Source of the DNA: Paenibacillus wulumuqiensis
Lineage (GTDB): Bacteria; Bacillota; Bacilli; Paenibacillales; Paenibacillaceae
Length of the DNA stretch: 64,000 nucleotides
NCBI RefSeq assembly: GCF_000971965.1
Contig: NZ_LAQP01000004.1
Span: 558,001 to 622,000 of the forward strand
Reading direction: 5' to 3'
Shown: positions 43,043 through 53,119 of the stretch, piece by piece
Layout: the number at the start of each line of letters is the position of its first letter
Numbering within the stretch: position 1 is the first letter of the stretch
Translations under genes and position numbers: made by a program
The notes under the pieces: generated by a model
The model's database searches: none
The model's input: only the letters and a program-made list of their open reading frames with translations
Told to the model about the DNA's origin: nothing

Positions 43043-46000
43043 ATGAATCGTTCGAACTTTTCTTCAGCTGAGACGGCGTATGCTCCAAATCATCCAACGA
43101 CCGGTTCGGCGGAGCGGATTTTCCGGCAGCTGCATGATCCGCCGGCAGTGTACCGGGCAATTCCGTTCTGGTCGTGGAATGACCGACTGGACCCGGAGGA
43201 GATTCGCAGGCAGGTACGCGAGATGAAGCAGGCGGGAGTGGGCGGATTTATTATGCATGCCCGCGCCGGGCTGGAGACGCCCTATCTGGATGAAGAATGG
43301 ATGGACTGTATAGCAGCCGGGATCGAGGAAGGGCAGCAGCTGGGGATGCAGGTGTGGTGTTATGACGAGAACGGCTGGCCAAGCGGATTTGCCGATGGGG
43401 TAGTCCCGCAGCTGGGACTGGATTACCAGCAAAAGTGGCTGAAAATGGAAAGGATTGATCCGGAAAAGGAAAAGCATTCCGCAGTAACAACCGATGATGC
43501 TGCCGTTGCCAAGAGCCAGAGCTGCACCATTGCCTGGTATGTTTGCCGGGAGGGGCGCTATGTGCAGATTCCGCAGGAACAGCAAGAGCAGGCGGAGCTG
43601 CGTCTTTATTACGAAGTGAATCCGTATTATATCGACACGCTGGATGCGAAGGTTGTTCATGCTTTTATCGAATCGACCTACGAGAAATATGCAGATCGGT
43701 TTGCTGTGCATTTCGGTCAGGCGGTGTACGGCATATTTACCGATGAACCGCAGTATGGACGCAATCAGGTGCCGTGGTCATTTACCCTGGAGCAGCAGTT
43801 CCGGCAGGCTTATGGAGAGGAGCTGCTGGATATTCTGCCGCTTCTGTTTCTGGAAGAGGATGGATATGAATCGGCGCGCTACCGGTTCTGGGAGCTGGTA
43901 ACCAGACTGTTCTCGGAATCTTTTATGAAGCAGATCGGTGACTGGTGCGAGGAACATCAGCTGCGTCTGACGGGACATGTGGTGAGTGAAGATCATCTAA
44001 CAGCACAGACCGGAGCGGTCGGAGATGCGATGGCTTCGTATGCCTATATGCAGACTCCGGGCATCGACTGGCTCGGCCGCTTCATCAGCAATCCACTGAC
44101 GCCCAAGCAGGCCAGTTCGGCAGCCCGTCAGCTGGGGCAGAAATTTGTACTCTCCGAGACGTTTGGCTGCAGCGGCTGGAATGTATCCTTTGCCGATCTG
44201 AAATGGATTGCCGAGTGGCAGTATGTGCATGGCATCAATCTGATGTGCCAGCATCTGGAAGGCTACAGCTTGCGCGGCATCCGCAAGCGGGATTATCCGC
44301 CGTCCCTGTACTACCAGCAGCCCTGGTGGGAGGAATACAGCCGGTTTAATGATTATTTTGGGCGGTTATCGATGCTGCTGGCAGAGAGCCGCAGACAGGT
44401 CGATATCCTGCTGCTGCATCCGATCCGCTCTTCCTGGATCGTCTACAACAATCGCACCACAGAGGATGGCGAGCGGATTCATGAGGACTTTGTACAGATC
44501 AGCGACTGGCTGTGCGGGCTGCAGTACAGTCATGATTATGGCTCGGAGAGCATTATTGCCAATCACGGAGCAGTCAAAGACGGACAGTTTGTGGTGGGAC
44601 AGGCAGCCTACAAGCTGGTTATTCTGCCGCCGATGGTCACGCTGGCAGAGCGGACGCTGGAATTGCTGCTGGAATTCGTTCGCCAGGGCGGCCGGGCGAT
44701 CGCGCTTGGTACATTGCCGGTAATGGTCAATGGGCGTCAGGATAAGCGGCTGACAGAACTGGCATCCTACGTATCCTGCTTGCCGCTGAATCATCTATCT
44801 CTGGCAGATCATCTCGCCGGTCATCTGGAAGCCGGCATAACCATTCGTGATCTGGTACAGCTACCGTCTGCCGGACCATCTGATGCCGCTTCCCTGTCGG
44901 AACAAAGCGTACCGGACAGTGCACCGATCCTGAGTCAGATCAGTACACTCGGAGAATATACCCTCTGCTATCTGGTGAATACCGACCGGATGCACAGTTA
45001 CAATGCCGAGATCCTGCTGCCCTATCACGGAGAGCTGGAGCAGATCGAGCTGGAAAAGGGAAAGGTTATGCCTCTGACAGATACAGTTGGCAATGATCCC
45101 GTACAATCTGGACAAGGTGTAGTGGTTAGACTTTCCTTTGCTCCTGCGCAGTCTTATATGCTGCGCCTGCGGACAGAACAGGCTGTTGCCGCACAGCAGG
45201 ATGCAGCAGGGCGAACAGATACGACGGATACAACGGATGCGGCTTCAATCCAAAGCAACTTACGAACAGCAGAAGATGGCCCAGCTGCAGCTGTGGACAC
45301 ATCGGTGCAGCAGATTATCCGGACAGGGAAGTCCTGGCAGCTCACCCGCAGTGATATGAACAGCCTGACCCTGGATACATGCCGCCTGCGTGTGGACAGA
45401 GGAGAATGGTCGGGAGTGCAGCCGGTTATTTTCCTGCAGGATCAGCTGGTCGGTCTCGGTCATCCGGTAGCAATTGAACTGGAATTCACAGTAGAGGCAC
45501 TGCCCGGAGATTATCTGAACCGGGAAATGTACCTGATTATCGAACAGCCGGAGCAGTATGTGATCAGCATCAATGACCGCCTTCTTGAGCAGCGGGAGCT
45601 TGGGTGGTGGCGGGATATTGCTTTTCGCAAGCTGGATATGACAGGTTATCTGACCGCCGGGCCTAACCGGATTACGCTGGCGCGCCATTTTGCCAATTCT
45701 GCCGAAACGTATGAAGCCGTAGCGAGAGCCAAAGCGTTCGAATCCGAAGGCAACAAGCTCTTCTACGACACGGAGATCGAGAGCATCTATCTGCTGGGCG
45801 ATTTTCATGTAAATAGCAGTGCAGGATATATCCTGGTGGGGAATGGTGCAATCTATACCGAGGGTTCTTTCCGGCTGGAGGAACCGCAGTCTGTTATGCA
45901 GACCGGCGATCTGACGACCCAGGGACTGAACTTTTATGCAGGCAATGTGCAGCTGTCCCAGCAGCTGATCCTGCCAGAAATGGAAGCTTCGCAGCGCGTC

Positions 46001-46339
46001 TGGTTCCGTTTTGACCGCCCGGATGCAGTACTGTCAAGGCTGTGGTGGAACGGGCAGGAAGTGCATACTTTTATGTGGGCGCCATATGAAGTGGAGATTA
46101 CGGATTATATTCAGGCAGGGGAAAATGAACTGACCATCGAGCTCATGTCCAGCTGCCGCAATCTGCTCGGTCCTCATCATCATGTACGCGGGGAGCTGAC
46201 TATGGTAGGTCCGGACAGCTTCAAGGATACGCCGAGCTGGACAGACGGGGACCACCCGGAACGACATATTTATACCGATCGGTACTGTCTGACTGCCTTT
46301 GGACTCAAGGGAAGCCCGGAGATTATTATAAAAGAATAA
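43043..46339 (+). CDS. GH106-like glycoside hydrolase (alpha-L-rhamnosidase family)
   Basis: A 1098-residue protein without signal peptide. It opens with the family hallmark PFWSWNDRLDPEEIRRQVREMKQAGVGGFIMHARAGL (about 40-77), then WCYDENGWPSGFADG and, later, FTDEPQYGRNQVPWS and SETFGCSGWNVSFADLKW. The C-terminal third carries jelly-roll domains (LWWNGQEVHTFMWAPYEVEITDYIQAGENELTIEL near 1005-1040). Related enzymes remove L-rhamnose from pectic or other branched glycans. ATG 43043 has AAGGTGGAG; the GTG at 43031 overlaps it. It follows the GH2 gene by 70 bases, probably in one transcript. Confidence 0.75.
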   Translation: MNRSNFSSAETAYAPNHPTTGSAERIFRQLHDPPAVYRAIPFWSWNDRLDPEEIRRQVREMKQAGVGGFIMHARAGLETPYLDEEWMDCIAAGIEEGQQLGMQVWCYDENGWPSGFADGVVPQLGLDYQQKWLKMERIDPEKEKHSAVTTDDAAVAKSQSCTIAWYVCREGRYVQIPQEQQEQAELRLYYEVNPYYIDTLDAKVVHAFIESTYEKYADRFAVHFGQAVYGIFTDEPQYGRNQVPWSFTLEQQFRQAYGEELLDILPLLFLEEDGYESARYRFWELVTRLFSESFMKQIGDWCEEHQLRLTGHVVSEDHLTAQTGAVGDAMASYAYMQTPGIDWLGRFISNPLTPKQASSAARQLGQKFVLSETFGCSGWNVSFADLKWIAEWQYVHGINLMCQHLEGYSLRGIRKRDYPPSLYYQQPWWEEYSRFNDYFGRLSMLLAESRRQVDILLLHPIRSSWIVYNNRTTEDGERIHEDFVQISDWLCGLQYSHDYGSESIIANHGAVKDGQFVVGQAAYKLVILPPMVTLAERTLELLLEFVRQGGRAIALGTLPVMVNGRQDKRLTELASYVSCLPLNHLSLADHLAGHLEAGITIRDLVQLPSAGPSDAASLSEQSVPDSAPILSQISTLGEYTLCYLVNTDRMHSYNAEILLPYHGELEQIELEKGKVMPLTDTVGNDPVQSGQGVVVRLSFAPAQSYMLRLRTEQAVAAQQDAAGRTDTTDTTDAASIQSNLRTAEDGPAAAVDTSVQQIIRTGKSWQLTRSDMNSLTLDTCRLRVDRGEWSGVQPVIFLQDQLVGLGHPVAIELEFTVEALPGDYLNREMYLIIEQPEQYVISINDRLLEQRELGWWRDIAFRKLDMTGYLTAGPNRITLARHFANSAETYEAVARAKAFESEGNKLFYDTEIESIYLLGDFHVNSSAGYILVGNGAIYTEGSFRLEEPQSVMQTGDLTTQGLNFYAGNVQLSQQLILPEMEASQRVWFRFDRPDAVLSRLWWNGQEVHTFMWAPYEVEITDYIQAGENELTIELMSSCRNLLGPHHHVRGELTMVGPDSFKDTPSWTDGDHPERHIYTDRYCLTAFGLKGSPEIIIKE

Positions 46340-46376
46340 CACTGGTATAAAAGGGTGATAGTAGTATAAATCAATC

Positions 46377-46419
46377 AGTAGCCGCAGACCTTCTGAACAG
46401 ACAGCAGTCTGCGGCTGCT
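46377..46419 (+). other. Intra-operon hairpin
   Basis: AGTAGCCGCAGAC / GTCTGCGGCTGCT, 13-base arms, no T run. It sits between the GH106-like and GH140-like genes and may stabilise or process the upstream mRNA. Confidence 0.5.
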
Positions 46420-46519
46420 GATCTCCTGCAATAATTACAGAAAAAGGTCTGTTTTGACTCAATATATCCCAGCCCTATACGTAGACTTTCCCTATTTCAT
46501 TTCCGAAAGGATGACCATC

Positions 46520-47863
46520 ATGACCACCTATCCGCATCTGCCCCGTCTATGCATCAGCGATAATCAGCGGTTTCTGGTTACCGAAGACGGGCATCCATTT
46601 TTCTGGCTGGCCGATACGGCCTGGGAGCTGCTGCACCAGTTGAACCGGGAAGACACCGAATATTATTTGCACATCCGTGCCGTACAGGGATTCAATGTCA
46701 TTCAGACGGTCGCACTGGCCGAGCTGGATGGTCTGCGTACACCCAATGCATATGGACGTCTTCCTTTGCTGAATGATAATTCCGGTCTGCCGGACCCGCT
46801 CCGGCCGGATCTTACGGGAGAGTACTCTTACTGGCAGCATGTCGATGAGATGATCCGGCTCTCGGCTTCGCTCGGCATGTATACGGCGCTGCTGCCGACT
46901 TGGGGAGACAAATTTCATAAGATGTGGGGCAAGGGGCCGGAGATTTTCACACCGAATAATGCTTTTGAATATGGCAAATGGCTCGGTGAACGCTACCGGG
47001 AAACGGATTCGCTGATCTGGGTGCTGGGAGGCGATCGTCCGCTGCAGACCCGCCGGCATTTCGAGATCATCCGGCAGATGGCACTCGGGATCAGGGAGGG
47101 AGACGGGGGAAGACATTTGATGACTTTTCATCCCAAGGGTGGCGTATCTTCGTCCCTGTATGTGCATGAGGAAGAGTGGCTGGATCTGAATATGGTTCAG
47201 TCCAGTCATGGTGCCGGTGTGCGGGACAATTATCGTCTGATCCAACAGGATTATCATCTTCGGCCGATCAAGCCGACACTGGATGCAGAGCCATGTTATG
47301 AAGATATCCCGATTGATTTTGAGCCGGAGAACGGATATTTTGATGAAGTGGATATACGGCAGGCGGCTTATTATGCGGTATTCAGCGGTGCGGCAGGTCA
47401 TACGTATGGTCATCACTCGGTCTGGGCGCTGGCGGATGGACTGTACAGCTCCGTGGCCATGGATCAGCCCGGTGCCTTTTTTATCATGTCCTGGCAGGAT
47501 GCGCTGCAGCGTCCGGGAGCCAGGCAGATGCAGCATCTGCGACATCTAATGGAGAGTGTAGACCATACAACGGGACAGCCGGCTCAGGAGCTGCTGCAGG
47601 ATCCTCTGACCGGAGCCAACACTCCAGTGGCAACGAGAGGTAAAAATTACATATTCATCTACTGCCCCCAGGGACTGTATGTTAAAGTTAGATTGGGAGA
47701 ACTTCCCGGTACGGAGCTGACTGCCAGCTGGTATTGTCCGCGCACCGGACAGCATACCGGGCAGCTTCGGATTCCTAACACAGGTACCCGCCGATTTACC
47801 GCTCCTTCCAGCGGCAGGGGCAGGGACTGGGTATTGTGTTTATACTCTGGAAGCAAGGAGTGA
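46520..47863 (+). CDS. GH140-like (DUF4038) glycoside hydrolase
   Basis: A 447-residue cytoplasmic enzyme. It has RFLVTEDGHPFFWLADTAWELLHQLNREDTEYYLHIRAVQGFNVIQTV (about 12-58), typical of DUF4038/GH140 apiosidase-like barrels, then WVLGGDRP (about 172-179), LDAEPCYEDIP (about 254-264) and YGHHSVWAL. A C-terminal all-beta domain (about 370-445) completes the usual architecture. Characterised relatives release apiose from pectic side chains, but the specificity here is open. ATG 46520 has AAAGG nine bases upstream. Together with the GH106-like and GH2 enzymes it suggests intracellular breakdown of a branched plant oligosaccharide. Confidence 0.8.
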   Translation: MTTYPHLPRLCISDNQRFLVTEDGHPFFWLADTAWELLHQLNREDTEYYLHIRAVQGFNVIQTVALAELDGLRTPNAYGRLPLLNDNSGLPDPLRPDLTGEYSYWQHVDEMIRLSASLGMYTALLPTWGDKFHKMWGKGPEIFTPNNAFEYGKWLGERYRETDSLIWVLGGDRPLQTRRHFEIIRQMALGIREGDGGRHLMTFHPKGGVSSSLYVHEEEWLDLNMVQSSHGAGVRDNYRLIQQDYHLRPIKPTLDAEPCYEDIPIDFEPENGYFDEVDIRQAAYYAVFSGAAGHTYGHHSVWALADGLYSSVAMDQPGAFFIMSWQDALQRPGARQMQHLRHLMESVDHTTGQPAQELLQDPLTGANTPVATRGKNYIFIYCPQGLYVKVRLGELPGTELTASWYCPRTGQHTGQLRIPNTGTRRFTAPSSGRGRDWVLCLYSGSKE

Positions 47864-47868
47864 CCATC

Positions 47869-49515
47869 ATGTATACAGTGATGATTGTAGAGGATGAGAT
47901 GCTGGTGCGGATCGGACTCAAAAATTCGGTTGACTGGAATAAATTCAATATGAAAGTGATTGCGGACCTGCCGGATGGACAGAGCGCATGGGAGACATAT
48001 ACGCAGGAGAAGCCTGACCTGATTATTACGGATATACGCATGCCCCGGATGGATGGTATGGAGCTGATTGCCCGGATCAGGGAAGAGGACAAACAGACAC
48101 GGATTGTCGTGCTGTCCTGCCTAGAAGAATTCGAACTGGCACGCCGGGCCATGTCGCTTGGTGTATCCGGTTACATTCTCAAATTGACGATGACCGAAGA
48201 GGAGATTGAGAGCGTATTGTCCGGCATTCAGCGCGAATGGAGCGAGCAGCAGAGTGCGGTTAGTGACCGAGCAGCCGGGTCGATGCTGCCGGCCAATATG
48301 GAACTGGTCAAAGAAAAGTTTCTCAAGGACTTCCTGCTATACGGAATTTACTCAGCCGACGAATTCGAACGATTCACCCTGCAAAGCGGCATGCGCCTCT
48401 CGCCGGTGCGGATCGTGGCCTGTACGATTGAAGTGGATAACTATTCACGGCTCAAGCAGAAATTCCGCGATGAGCATGGACATCTGATCAAGATGACGCT
48501 GCTGAACATTCTGAATGAGATTACGACTTCCTTTAAAAGGGGGGAGGGATTCTATGTCGATGAGACGCATTATCTGCTGCTGCTCAGCTTTGAGGATATA
48601 TTGTCCGAGCAGGCGATCCGTCAGCAGATTGCAATGATGCTTCAGCGGGTGCAGGAAGTGATTCGCACCTACTTTAACAGCTCCGTTTCCTTTGGTATCA
48701 GTCAAATTGGTAGCGCATACAAAAACTTACTGGGACTGTACCAGGAGTCCTGCCAGGTGCTCAGCAACAAATTTCTGATGGGTACCGGGCTGTATCATAC
48801 CCGTAGCGAACAGGTGGATATGACCCCGATAGAAACACAGCTGGAGAGGATTCGGCAGTATGCTCCTGTGCGCGAACTGCTGTCTCCGCTCCGGCAGGAA
48901 CGATATGAAGGGTATATCCGTATCCTGCGCAGTCATCTGCAGGATGACCGCAAATCGATCCAGCATCTGCTGTTCCAGTTCATCCAGTGGGTCAGCACCA
49001 GTCTGTATGATCATCATCAGAACGAGAAGACGCTCCTATTCAATATTACCGGCCAACTGGAGCAGTGTGATACGCTGCCGGAGATGCTGGATCAGGTGAT
49101 GGCGTATCTGTCCGAGGTGGTGGAGTATTCCCGCAATCTGCTCTATATGAGTAACGAGATTGCCCGGGCGCTCCAATATATCAAGCAGCATTATGCCCAG
49201 AATATCAGCCTGCAGCAGGTCGCCGATCATGTGAGCCTGAGCTTTGGATATTTGAGCAATCTGTTCAAAAAGGAGCTGCAGATTACCTTTATCGACTATC
49301 TGAATCGCTACCGGATCGAACGGGCCAAGGAGCTGCTCATCGGCACCAATCTCAAGTCGTACGATATTGCAGTACAGGTAGGTTTTTCGCCGGAATATAC
49401 GTATTTCAGCAAAGTATTCAAAAAGGTGACCGGACTCAATCCGAACGAATATCGCAGACAGTGGCTCAGCAGTGCGGGCACAGGCGGGCAGACAGGAGCG
49501 AATCACAGCCTATGA
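47869..49515 (+). CDS. YesN-like response regulator with AraC-type DNA-binding domain
   Basis: A 548-residue regulator. The receiver (1-120) has IVEDE, phospho-acceptor Asp in LIITDIRMPRMDG (D55), VVLSCLEEFELARRAM and the Lys in GYILKLTMTEEE. A long middle region (about 130-430) separates it from a double-HTH AraC domain (about 440-540: QNISLQQVADHVSLSFGYLSNLFKKEL and DIAVQVGFSPEYTYFSKVFKKVTGLNPNEYR). It is translated with its YesM-like kinase through an ATGA overlap. This is the best candidate for binding the 21-bp-spaced half-site arrays at 36212 and 54396. Confidence 0.93.
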   Translation: MYTVMIVEDEMLVRIGLKNSVDWNKFNMKVIADLPDGQSAWETYTQEKPDLIITDIRMPRMDGMELIARIREEDKQTRIVVLSCLEEFELARRAMSLGVSGYILKLTMTEEEIESVLSGIQREWSEQQSAVSDRAAGSMLPANMELVKEKFLKDFLLYGIYSADEFERFTLQSGMRLSPVRIVACTIEVDNYSRLKQKFRDEHGHLIKMTLLNILNEITTSFKRGEGFYVDETHYLLLLSFEDILSEQAIRQQIAMMLQRVQEVIRTYFNSSVSFGISQIGSAYKNLLGLYQESCQVLSNKFLMGTGLYHTRSEQVDMTPIETQLERIRQYAPVRELLSPLRQERYEGYIRILRSHLQDDRKSIQHLLFQFIQWVSTSLYDHHQNEKTLLFNITGQLEQCDTLPEMLDQVMAYLSEVVEYSRNLLYMSNEIARALQYIKQHYAQNISLQQVADHVSLSFGYLSNLFKKELQITFIDYLNRYRIERAKELLIGTNLKSYDIAVQVGFSPEYTYFSKVFKKVTGLNPNEYRRQWLSSAGTGGQTGANHSL

Positions 49516-51407
49516 CAGGATGGCGGCGCTCCGGCAAGACCGGCAAAATTCAGCATCTCGGTACCCAGCTGATCGTCTTCTTCATGGCGGTCAGCATTAT
49601 TGTGTTCTCCCTGGCGACCTATCTGCTGTATACGTTCATGCTCGGATTGATCAAGGAGCAGAACGAGAAGCTCTTGTACCAGCAGTTCCAGCAGATTGAT
49701 CATAATATCCATAACCTGATCAGCGATGTGGATCGGCTGTCCAAGCTGTTCCTGCTGGACAACAATGTGCAGAGCTATATCCAGAGTAGTGAGACCCGTT
49801 CCCAGCTGGAGAATATCGATTTGAAAAAGGACATTTACGCACGGATCGCCAACTTTATCAGCAATTACAGTTATATTCACTCGATCTACATCATATCGGA
49901 TGCGAACGGTGCGCTCGGCGGAGATGCGACGCGGACGCTCGTACACTCCGACCGTGCCTGGACGGACAGCTTTTTCCAATCCGAGGGTTACGAACGGGCC
50001 AAGCAGTCTTTTCCCAATCTGACGGTCGAAGGCGGTATGACAGAATCGTACTATAACCCTTACATTACCGGGGAGGCTGACGGCAGGCTGATCAGCCTGA
50101 TTCGCGGGGTACGCGCCCTGTACGACCCGCAGACAAGCGCCACGTTGATCTTCAATATGGACGAACAGTATCTGGCTTCGACCTATTCGGCTTCGCTCGA
50201 TATGGCCGAGGGCAATATGTATATTGTTAACAGTGACGGCCGGATTATTTCCGGCAGCAGTCCGGATAGCGTAGGGCAGCAGAGTCCCTACCTTCCTCCG
50301 GCAGGCAGTACGGCAGCATTCGGCAGCTATGATTCGGTCAAAAATGGTGATCCGATCCAGATTGTGTACTACCGATTGCAGGACAGCGACTGGTACATGA
50401 TGCGCGAAGTACCGCTCGGTCTGTTCTCGCAGCAGATCTTTTCCGTGCAGCGGATTATGCTGCTTGTATTTGCGCTCAGCATTCTAGTTATTTTCGGCGT
50501 CTCGTATTTCTCGCTGCGCCGGATGATCCGCCCGCTGCATCTGCTCGCCCACAAGATGCGGGATGTGAGCAAGGGCGATCTGGGTGTGACGTTTACCGAT
50601 ATTCCGAATAACGAATTCGGTACTGTTATGCGACGGTTCAACGAGATGTCGCTCAGTATCGTCGATCTGCTGCGCCGCAATAACGAGATTCAGGAGAATC
50701 GGCGCAAGCTGGAGATCGAAGCGCTCCAGTATCAGATCAATCCGCATTTTCTGTACAATACGCTCAATATGATCCGCTGGATGGCCTCGATGATCAAAGC
50801 GGATAATATCGTGAACAGCGTGGTCGCACTTGGCAATATCCTGCGTCCGGTCTTTGCCAGCAAGGACAGCATGTGTACGCTGCGGGATGAGCTGAATTAT
50901 CTGGAAAATTACATCAAAATCATTAACTTTCGCTTCAACAGCACGATTCGATTTGAATTCGATGTGGACCCTGAACTGCTCAATTGCCGGATTCCCCGCT
51001 TTATTCTGCAGCCTGTCGTCGAGAACTCAATCAAGTTCGCCCGGCAGGAGGGAGAAGGGATCGAGATCAGTATCGAGGTTCATGAAGACGGGCAGGATCT
51101 CTGGATCTCGGTCATCGACTCGGGAGCAGGCTTCGATCCGCAGCGGCGGGAACAGCTCAATGCACGTCTGGCCGCAGGAGAGAGCTATGGAGAAGCGGAA
51201 GGGGATATCCATGCTCAGCCGGATGCCAACACGGGCACCGGAGTCGGACTGTATAATGTCAACAAGCGTATCCAGCTTTATTTTGGACAGGGGTATGGTC
51301 TTCATGTGCCGCAGGTGCCTGCTGGTGCAGAAGTGACAATCCGACTGCCCAAAATGACAGATTCCTCTCAGCAGGATGGCTTCGGGGACACTCGCCCGGC
51401 CGAATAA
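49512..51407 (+). CDS. YesM-like sensor histidine kinase
   Basis: A 631-residue membrane kinase. TM1 (about 18-42) and TM2 (about 314-336) flank a 270-residue extracytoplasmic dCache-like sensor. HAMP (about 340-390) is followed by the His_kinase domain with phospho-His in QINPHFLYNTLN (about 414) and a HATPase domain with VENSIKFA, DSGAGFD and GTGVGLYNVNKRI. It presumably senses an extracellular sugar, possibly with a binding protein, and phosphorylates the upstream YesN-like regulator. Its last 40 bases overlap the convergent TetR gene. Confidence 0.93.
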   Translation: MTGWRRSGKTGKIQHLGTQLIVFFMAVSIIVFSLATYLLYTFMLGLIKEQNEKLLYQQFQQIDHNIHNLISDVDRLSKLFLLDNNVQSYIQSSETRSQLENIDLKKDIYARIANFISNYSYIHSIYIISDANGALGGDATRTLVHSDRAWTDSFFQSEGYERAKQSFPNLTVEGGMTESYYNPYITGEADGRLISLIRGVRALYDPQTSATLIFNMDEQYLASTYSASLDMAEGNMYIVNSDGRIISGSSPDSVGQQSPYLPPAGSTAAFGSYDSVKNGDPIQIVYYRLQDSDWYMMREVPLGLFSQQIFSVQRIMLLVFALSILVIFGVSYFSLRRMIRPLHLLAHKMRDVSKGDLGVTFTDIPNNEFGTVMRRFNEMSLSIVDLLRRNNEIQENRRKLEIEALQYQINPHFLYNTLNMIRWMASMIKADNIVNSVVALGNILRPVFASKDSMCTLRDELNYLENYIKIINFRFNSTIRFEFDVDPELLNCRIPRFILQPVVENSIKFARQEGEGIEISIEVHEDGQDLWISVIDSGAGFDPQRREQLNARLAAGESYGEAEGDIHAQPDANTGTGVGLYNVNKRIQLYFGQGYGLHVPQVPAGAEVTIRLPKMTDSSQQDGFGDTRPAE

Positions 51408-51973
51408 TTCACAATCATCAACAGCTGCTCGGCCATATGGTCGGGTGACGCTTCAAACTCATGCTGCGCCCAGTTCATAATCAATCCCCAGATCGCATAC
51501 GCCTGATAGCTGGAGAACAGCTCGGGATCGATGGAGCTGGGCTGCCTGGCATCTGTATATGGAGAAGAGCTGATCTGCTGCATGCCCTGCAGACAGAGCT
51601 GCTGCAGCTGGCTGCAGATTTTCTGCTGGAAGCCTGCCATCGAGTGCGAATGAATAATCAGCCGGTAAAAGCTGCGATGGGCAGCCACATGATCGAAGAT
51701 CGTAATCGCCGAAGACACCAGTTCACTTACGTCCAGAAAGTCGTTTTCCCCGTAAGGTTCCATATAGGAATCGGTCAGATCCTCCAGTACGTATTCGATC
51801 AGCTCATCCAGCAGATCTTCTTTGTATATATAATGCTTGTAAAAGGTGCCCCGGTTCACGTCTGCAGCTGCGACAATATCCGTGATCGTAATGGCGCGAA
51901 AATCTTTCTGTTCCAGCAGCTGCAGCAGTGCCTGATGAAAAGCCTGCTTGGTTTTGCGTATGCGGCGATCCAT
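51368..51973 (-). CDS. TetR-family transcriptional regulator
   Basis: A 201-residue repressor-type protein. The N-terminal HTH spans about 1-55 (RKTKQAFHQALLQLLEQKDFRAITITDIVAAADVNRGTFYKHYIYKEDLL), followed by a helical ligand domain with the DUF/TetR_C_33-like YRLIIHSHSMAGF. It diverges from an SDR gene over 218 bases that contain an inverted repeat (52116-52133). The usual arrangement is a TetR that represses the adjacent oxidoreductase and itself. The 3' end overlaps the kinase gene by 40 bases. Confidence 0.9.
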   Translation of the reverse strand: MDRRIRKTKQAFHQALLQLLEQKDFRAITITDIVAAADVNRGTFYKHYIYKEDLLDELIEYVLEDLTDSYMEPYGENDFLDVSELVSSAITIFDHVAAHRSFYRLIIHSHSMAGFQQKICSQLQQLCLQGMQQISSSPYTDARQPSSIDPELFSSYQAYAIWGLIMNWAQHEFEASPDHMAEQLLMIVNYSAGRVSPKPSC

Positions 51974-52115
51974 AATGATAGTCTCCTTTCAAAACTATTC
52001 ATTCACCAAAAATAGTACAGTCAACAAAATGGCGCTGATCTGTTGCTTATCCGACAGGAAAGCGTCTTTTTACTGATTGAGACTGTACCGATGTGTTTGT
52101 ATCATATTCATAAGG

Positions 52116-52133
52116 ATGTTGTTTAGTCAACAT
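52116..52133 (+). promoter_or_regulatory. Candidate TetR operator
   Basis: ATGTTG-TTTAGT-CAACAT, a perfect 6-6-6 inverted repeat, 58 bases before the SDR start in the TetR/SDR divergent region. Confidence 0.5.
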
Positions 52134-52191
52134 TTGTTCATTTATGTCAATCTACTAGTATCAATCCAAAACGACTGTGGAGGGAACCATT

Positions 52192-52950
52192 ATGAGACTG
52201 GAAAATAAAGTTGCTGTTATTACAGGGGCTGCCTCAGGCATGGGCAGGTCATCCGCATTGTTATTTGCCAGGGAAGGTGCCAAAGTGATCGTATCCGATC
52301 TGCGCCAGGATACCGCCCAGCTCACCGTAGATGAGATCGAGGCGGCGGGAGGTACTGCCATTGCACTCAAAGTCGATGTGACCCAGGAGCAGGATATCCA
52401 GAACATGATCGATACGGCAGTCAGCACATATGGAACAGTCGATATTCTGGTCAATAATGCCGGGATCATGGATAACTTTGTTCCGGCAGAAGATCTGACC
52501 GATGAACTGTGGGCACGCATATTCGATATCAATACGACCAGTGTGATGCGGGCTACCCGCAAAGTACTGCCGATCTTCAAGGAAAAAGGCAGCGGCGTCA
52601 TCATCAATATCGCTTCCAACGGTGGACTTAACGGCTCCCGTGCAGGAGCGGCATATACTGCTTCCAAGCATGCAGTAGTCGGATTCACGCGCAATGTAGG
52701 CTTCCAGTATGCGACGCTTGGCATTCGCTGCAATGCCATCGCTCCGGGAGCGGTCAAGACCAATATCAGTGCCAGTATGACCGAACCGAATGCCTTTGGT
52801 CAGCAGAAAGCCATGCTGGGCATGGGACTGAATCCCAAACTCGGCGAACCCGAAGAAGTCGCTGCTGCAGCACTGTTCCTCGCTTCAGACGATGCCAGCT
52901 TTATCAACGGAACGGTGCTTGTAGCCGATGGCGGCTGGAGCGCTTACTGA
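52192..52950 (+). CDS. Short-chain dehydrogenase/reductase
   Basis: A 252-residue classical SDR acting with NAD(P)H in the cytoplasm. It has the Rossmann glycine motif TGAASGMG (about 12-19), NNAGIM (about 88-93), and the catalytic Ser/Tyr/Lys in ASNGGLNGSRAGAAYTASKHAV. The remaining cofactor-loop markers are PGAVKTNIS and the end motif GTVLVADGGWS. The Asp at the end of strand 2 (VSDLRQD) favours NAD. ATG 52192 follows GTGGAGGGAACCATT. The substrate is unknown, and control by the divergent TetR is likely. Confidence 0.93.
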   Translation: MRLENKVAVITGAASGMGRSSALLFAREGAKVIVSDLRQDTAQLTVDEIEAAGGTAIALKVDVTQEQDIQNMIDTAVSTYGTVDILVNNAGIMDNFVPAEDLTDELWARIFDINTTSVMRATRKVLPIFKEKGSGVIINIASNGGLNGSRAGAAYTASKHAVVGFTRNVGFQYATLGIRCNAIAPGAVKTNISASMTEPNAFGQQKAMLGMGLNPKLGEPEEVAAAALFLASDDASFINGTVLVADGGWSAY

Positions 52951-53119
52951 TTAGCATACGCTCTAGGTCCTGCATAGCGCACCGCCGATTTGTAAGGTGA
53001 ACCAGTTCTGCAAGGCGGCAGCCGGATTTACTCTTCCATTTGGGGCATGGTAAGATGCATACAGGACCGACAGGCTCTGTATAGCTGCTCTGTCACATAT
53101 GCTCATGGGAGGTTGGATT

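Noticed and set aside
46377-46419. Terminator splitting the GH operon
   Set aside because: The stem is strong but there is no T run, so I treat it as an intra-operon hairpin.
51368-51407. Kinase end and TetR end overlap as an annotation error
   Set aside because: Both frames keep plausible family C-termini. A 40-base convergent overlap is acceptable.
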